Positions 61,618 to 64,000 of a stretch of 64,000 nucleotides of DNA are shown one piece after another; positions within the stretch are counted from its first letter, which is position 1, and each line of letters opens with the position of its first letter. This DNA comes from Bacillus sp. 1780r2a1 (GTDB lineage: Bacteria; Bacillota; Bacilli; Bacillales; Bacillaceae_H). Where the stretch lies: assembly GCA_024134725.1 (NCBI GenBank), contig CP099863.1:863501-927500 (forward strand). Direction: 5' to 3'. The translations under genes and the position numbers were made by a program. The notes beneath the pieces were generated by a model. The model was not told where the DNA came from, did no database searches, and saw only the letters and a program-made list of their open reading frames with translations.

Positions 61618-62889
61618 ATGAAAATTTTAAAGCGTATGACTCTTGTAGCAGTCACGGGAATGTTCTTCACGGCAGGCATAACAGAGACTCACGCCCAATC
61701 GAATGAAGAAGCGCTCCAAAGTACTGAACAACAGCTTAAAGAAAGCGAAAAGACTGTTCAACAAAAAGAAAAAGAGAAACAGTCAATCGATACGGACGTA
61801 AAAGCATTACAAAGCGAATTAGATTCTTTACATAAAGTTATTTCTGATAATGAGAAAGAATTAGCTTCAACTGAAAAGAAAATTAAAGAAGCGAAAAGCA
61901 TGATCGAGAAAAAGAAAGAAGAGATTGTAGAGCTTCAAGAAAAAGTTCTTAGTCGTAAAGACATTATTGAAGAGCGTTTAGTTGCATTGCAACATGATGA
62001 TAAATCGAATGCTATGCTTGAAATGGTAATGAACGCTGAAAGCTTTGGTGACTTAGTTGCGCGCATGGGTGCAGCAACAACGCTTCTATCAGCAGACAAT
62101 GATATTTTAAAGCAGCATCAACAAGACTTAGATCAGATTGAAAAAGATAAAAAAGAAATTGATAAGCAAGAAAAAGTACTAGAAAATGAAGAAGCTAATT
62201 TAAAAGCAAAAAAAGCTGAATTAGAATCAAATATCTCAAAACAAAAAGCTGCTCTAACAAAAATGCAAGAGAAGTACAGCGCAGTTGTAAATGATATTGA
62301 ATCAGCTTCATCTGAAAAAGCAAGCCTGCAGTCACAGTTAGCAACAATTCAAGATAAAATTTCTGCAGAGCAACAAGCGGCAAAAGAACAAGCTGAAAAA
62401 GTAGCTAAAGAGAAAGAAGAAGCAGTTAAAGCTGAAAAAGAAGAAACTCAACGTCAAGCAGAGCTTGCAACAGCTAAAGCTGAAGTAAAGCAAGAAAAGA
62501 AGGTTGAAAGCACAAAACCAGTTGCTAAAACAGAATCAAAACCAGCTGCAAAGCCAGCATCTAAGCCTGCTTCTGAGTCTAAACCAGAAAAAGTAAGTGG
62601 CAAAGAGATGTATGTTCAATCAACAGCATATACGGCAAGCTGCGCAGGCTGTAGTGGTAAAACAGCAACAGGCATTGATTTAAAAGCTAACCCTCACTTA
62701 AAAGTAATTGCAGTTGATCCATCAGTCATTCCTTTAGGTTCTAAAGTGTATGTAGAAGGATACGGAGTCGCGGTTGCTGGTGATACAGGTGGCGCAATTA
62801 AAGGTTATAAAATTGACGTATTCGTACCAAGCCAATCTGCAGCGATGTCATGGGGACGCCGCACAGTAAAAATAACGGTACTTAACTAA
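61618..62889 (+). CDS. YocH-like 3D-domain cell-wall protein with PcsB-type coiled coil
   Basis: A 423-residue secreted protein: signal peptide (MKILKRMTLVAVTGMFFTAG, cut after HAQS), a long Glu/Lys/Gln-rich coiled-coil (about 30-270) of the PcsB/CwlO-type, an Ala/Lys/Pro low-complexity linker (KPASKPASESKPEK) and a C-terminal 3D domain: YTASCAGCSGKTATGIDL, VIAVDPSVIPLGSKVYVEGYG, and GDTGGAIKGYKIDVFV, holding the three conserved Asp. Such domains act as lytic transglycosylases (YocH, YabE, MltA-like). The WalR box upstream fits wall-homeostasis control. The start 61618 is chosen because the signal peptide then starts correctly; two ATGs in the frame upstream exist. Confidence 0.9.
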   Translation: MKILKRMTLVAVTGMFFTAGITETHAQSNEEALQSTEQQLKESEKTVQQKEKEKQSIDTDVKALQSELDSLHKVISDNEKELASTEKKIKEAKSMIEKKKEEIVELQEKVLSRKDIIEERLVALQHDDKSNAMLEMVMNAESFGDLVARMGAATTLLSADNDILKQHQQDLDQIEKDKKEIDKQEKVLENEEANLKAKKAELESNISKQKAALTKMQEKYSAVVNDIESASSEKASLQSQLATIQDKISAEQQAAKEQAEKVAKEKEEAVKAEKEETQRQAELATAKAEVKQEKKVESTKPVAKTESKPAAKPASKPASESKPEKVSGKEMYVQSTAYTASCAGCSGKTATGIDLKANPHLKVIAVDPSVIPLGSKVYVEGYGVAVAGDTGGAIKGYKIDVFVPSQSAAMSWGRRTVKITVLN

Positions 62890-62890
62890 C

Positions 62891-62922
62891 AAAAAGCATG
62901 GGACTCTTCCCATGCTTTTTTA
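62891..62922 (+). terminator. Terminator after the 3D-domain gene
   Basis: AAAAAGCATGGG pairs perfectly with TCCCATGCTTTTT around a short loop. Confidence 0.92.
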
Positions 62923-63000
62923 TTACCCGATTTTACAAGCACCAAACTGTTATATATAAGTTACTAGAGGCAAGAAATGTTTTTATCAAAAGTTTCTCCT

Positions 63001-63080
63001 GTGAAAAAGCCCTGCAGTTTACGAGGAGGCTGCTGAAAGGAAGCAAGCTATAATGGAAATTACGCCAAGTAAAGAGGGGG
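63001..63080. repeat. Decayed partial copy of the 187-bp repeat core
   Basis: Bases CCCTGCAGTTTACGAGGAGG and GAAAGGAAGCAAGC, TGGAAATTACGCCAAGTAAAG match the second half of the 26406-26966 units, with a short deletion where CAGCGCTCGCCC stands in the full copies. The first half is absent. Confidence 0.85.
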
Positions 63081-63453
63081 GTTAAAATTATAAGAAACAA
63101 GTAATGTGGTCATTAAAAGCATGCCAAGTAGAGAGAATCGTTAGTGCCTTTAAATAAATTATTGCTGCTAAAAGGTCACCTTAGCAAAAAAGTCTCTTTG
63201 CAATAGCAAAAAAAACTGTTTTCCTTTTTCACCAGCTAGCAAACTACATTTTTGTAGCGTGAAATACAATTGTTTACAACTTTATAAAGGAAAGAGTGCT
63301 AAATACCTAAATTCCAACAAGTGATTGAATTTTCAAATTACTTATACGGAGGGGTTTTAGTTAACAAATGGTTAACTTATTCTAAACTCTTCTCTTTACT
63401 AGCAAACGTTATCCTTCTTTTAGCAAAGCCTTCCTTACTGTATAAATTTAAAC

Positions 63454-63484
63454 AAAAGGCAAAAATGTATCATTTTTGCCTTTT
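63454..63484 (+). terminator. Strong terminator hairpin without an upstream gene
   Basis: AAAAGGCAAAAATG pairs perfectly with CATTTTTGCCTTTT around a three-base loop, then ATTTTT. The only open frame before it (63321-63527) runs through the hairpin and so does not end there. Confidence 0.75.
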
Positions 63485-63557
63485 ATTTTTACCATTGAGT
63501 AAATGGTCAATCCTTCATATAATTTAACTAAGTTAATTGTATCCGCTTACATAAAGC

Positions 63558-63595
63558 TTGCAAAAAGGCAAAAAAGAATTATGTAACGTTTACAT
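63558..63595 (+). promoter_or_regulatory. Promoter and LacI-type operator of the sugar-binding protein gene
   Basis: TTGCAA (63558-63563), a 16-base spacer and TATGTA (63580-63585) form a candidate promoter. The overlapping near-palindrome ATGTAACGTTTACAT (63581-63595) resembles a LacI-family operator with one base missing from the left arm. Confidence 0.5.
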
Positions 63596-63646
63596 CAAAC
63601 TCAAATTTTGTAAGAAAAAGAAAATGAGTTTATTCAGAGGGGGATT

Positions 63647-64000
63647 ATGATGAAGCGTTGGTTTGGTCTTATCAGCTTTACACTTATTTTCACGCTGATC
63701 TTAGCGGGATGTGGAGGAAAATCAGCAGACGAAGCAAGTGGAAGCGGTAGTAATGGAAAAGAAGTAGTTGCTTGGGCATGGAACATTAACGTTCCTGTTT
63801 TAGAAAAGGCAGCTGAAGAATACCAAAAAGAAAATCCAGACTTTAAATTAAAAGTTGTAGATATGGGGCGTGAAGACGTTTACTCAAAACTAACAACAGG
63901 TTTACAAGCAGGAGGTAAAGGTCTTCCAGATATCGTATTAGTGGAAGATGATCGCTTCCAAGGATACGTTAATTCATTTCCAAAAGCATTCTTAAACCTA
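63647..64000 (+). CDS. Sugar ABC transporter substrate-binding lipoprotein (3' end outside window)
   Basis: The frame stays open to the window edge (118 codons). It begins MMKRWFGLISFTLIFTLILA and the lipobox LAGC (Cys 22), then a Ser/Gly linker and EVVAWAWNINVPVLEKAAEE, YQKENPDFKLKVVDMGREDV and LPDIVLVEDDRFQGY. The pattern is that of family-1 solute-binding proteins for oligosaccharides or amino sugars (YesO/LplA/AraN-like). Its permeases should follow to the right. The two ATG codons in a row leave the start uncertain by one codon. Confidence 0.88.
   Translation, partial: MMKRWFGLISFTLIFTLILAGCGGKSADEASGSGSNGKEVVAWAWNINVPVLEKAAEEYQKENPDFKLKVVDMGREDVYSKLTTGLQAGGKGLPDIVLVEDDRFQGYVNSFPKAFLNL

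Larger units (their letters stand above)
62923..63646. other. 724-base non-coding region
   Basis: Contains a decayed copy of the 187-bp repeat core (63001-63080), an inverted repeat AGTTAAC-AAATG-GTTAACT near 63359-63377, an orphan strong terminator (63454-63484) and the promoter and operator of the following gene. Short open frames here are not convincing. Confidence 0.55.

Noticed and set aside
63321-63527. 68-codon open frame
   Set aside because: It lacks a start with a ribosome site, runs through a perfect terminator hairpin and has no protein-like pattern.
1-64000. Prophage, integrative element, insertion sequence, rRNA or tRNA genes
   Set aside because: No integrase, transposase, phage structural genes, rRNA-like sequence or tRNA-like cloverleaf with a CCA-type end was recognised.

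Overview
The window looks like chromosomal DNA of a low-GC, spore-forming Bacillaceae bacterium, most likely Priestia (Bacillus) megaterium or a close relative. This is inferred from gene content: many genes match the length and order of Bacillus subtilis loci (yknWXYZ, dctP/dctB/dctSR, citM/citS-citT-yflP, the ylmB-tenA-thiZXY salvage operon, rbsRKDACB, ywcB-ywcA, yvgN). A dead remnant of a CYP106-type cytochrome P450, a family best known from B. megaterium, is also present. I saw no rRNA, tRNA, transposase, phage or CRISPR genes. Most of the window is ordinary core and accessory metabolism.

Layout. 1-5.8 kb: the end of a fumarylacetoacetase-family gene, an L-lactate permease, a secreted glycerophosphodiesterase, ywbE, and a divergent HxlR regulator/MFS exporter pair. 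5.9-12.2 kb: a LysR regulator, an iron alcohol dehydrogenase, a cupin protein, a DUF5105 lipoprotein, an acyl-CoA thioesterase and a Rieske oxygenase. 12.3-16 kb: the yknWXYZ export operon. 16-19.7 kb: envelope and small genes, including a LysM cell-wall hydrolase and a 54-residue protein preceded by a perfect catabolite-response (cre) sequence. 19.7-24.8 kb: the C4-dicarboxylate module dctP, dctB, dctS, dctR. 25.3-27.7 kb: homocysteine methyltransferase, three 187-bp tandem repeats and a zincin-like protein. 27.9-32.9 kb: the citrate module citM, citS, citT, yflP. 32.9-39.2 kb: LysR/AbrB-family transporter pair, a methyltransferase, the P450 pseudogene, a HAD phosphatase, a DUF3231 protein and endonuclease VIII. 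39.4-44.1 kb: a TPP riboswitch followed by the thiamin-pyrimidine salvage operon. 44.3-48.6 kb: a YhgE/Pip protein, then an HxlR regulator divergent from a glyoxalase-fold protein and a quinone oxidoreductase. 48.7-55.3 kb: acetate-type symporter pair, a PadR/HAAS pair, IclR regulator, glyoxal reductase, and an AraC/GyrI regulator flanked by a 22-bp direct repeat. 55.5-61.2 kb: the complete ribose operon. 61.2-64 kb: a YocH-like 3D-domain protein behind an exact WalR box, a degraded repeat copy, and the start of a sugar-binding lipoprotein cut by the window edge.

A common theme is nutrient uptake under carbon control. Dicarboxylates, citrate, ribose, lactate and acetate-type substrates all have transporters here. 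Cre-type sequences precede dctP, citM, rbsR and the 54-residue gene, and the two related sensor kinase/response regulator pairs (DctSR, CitST) sit 5 kb apart, each next to a solute-binding protein that has no membrane partner nearby. The most unusual items are the 187-bp triple repeat with its decayed copy 36 kb away, the in-frame collapsed P450 gene, the three-half-site operator of the second HxlR gene, and the zincin-like protein beside the repeats. I did not find clear evidence of a wholly new multi-gene system.
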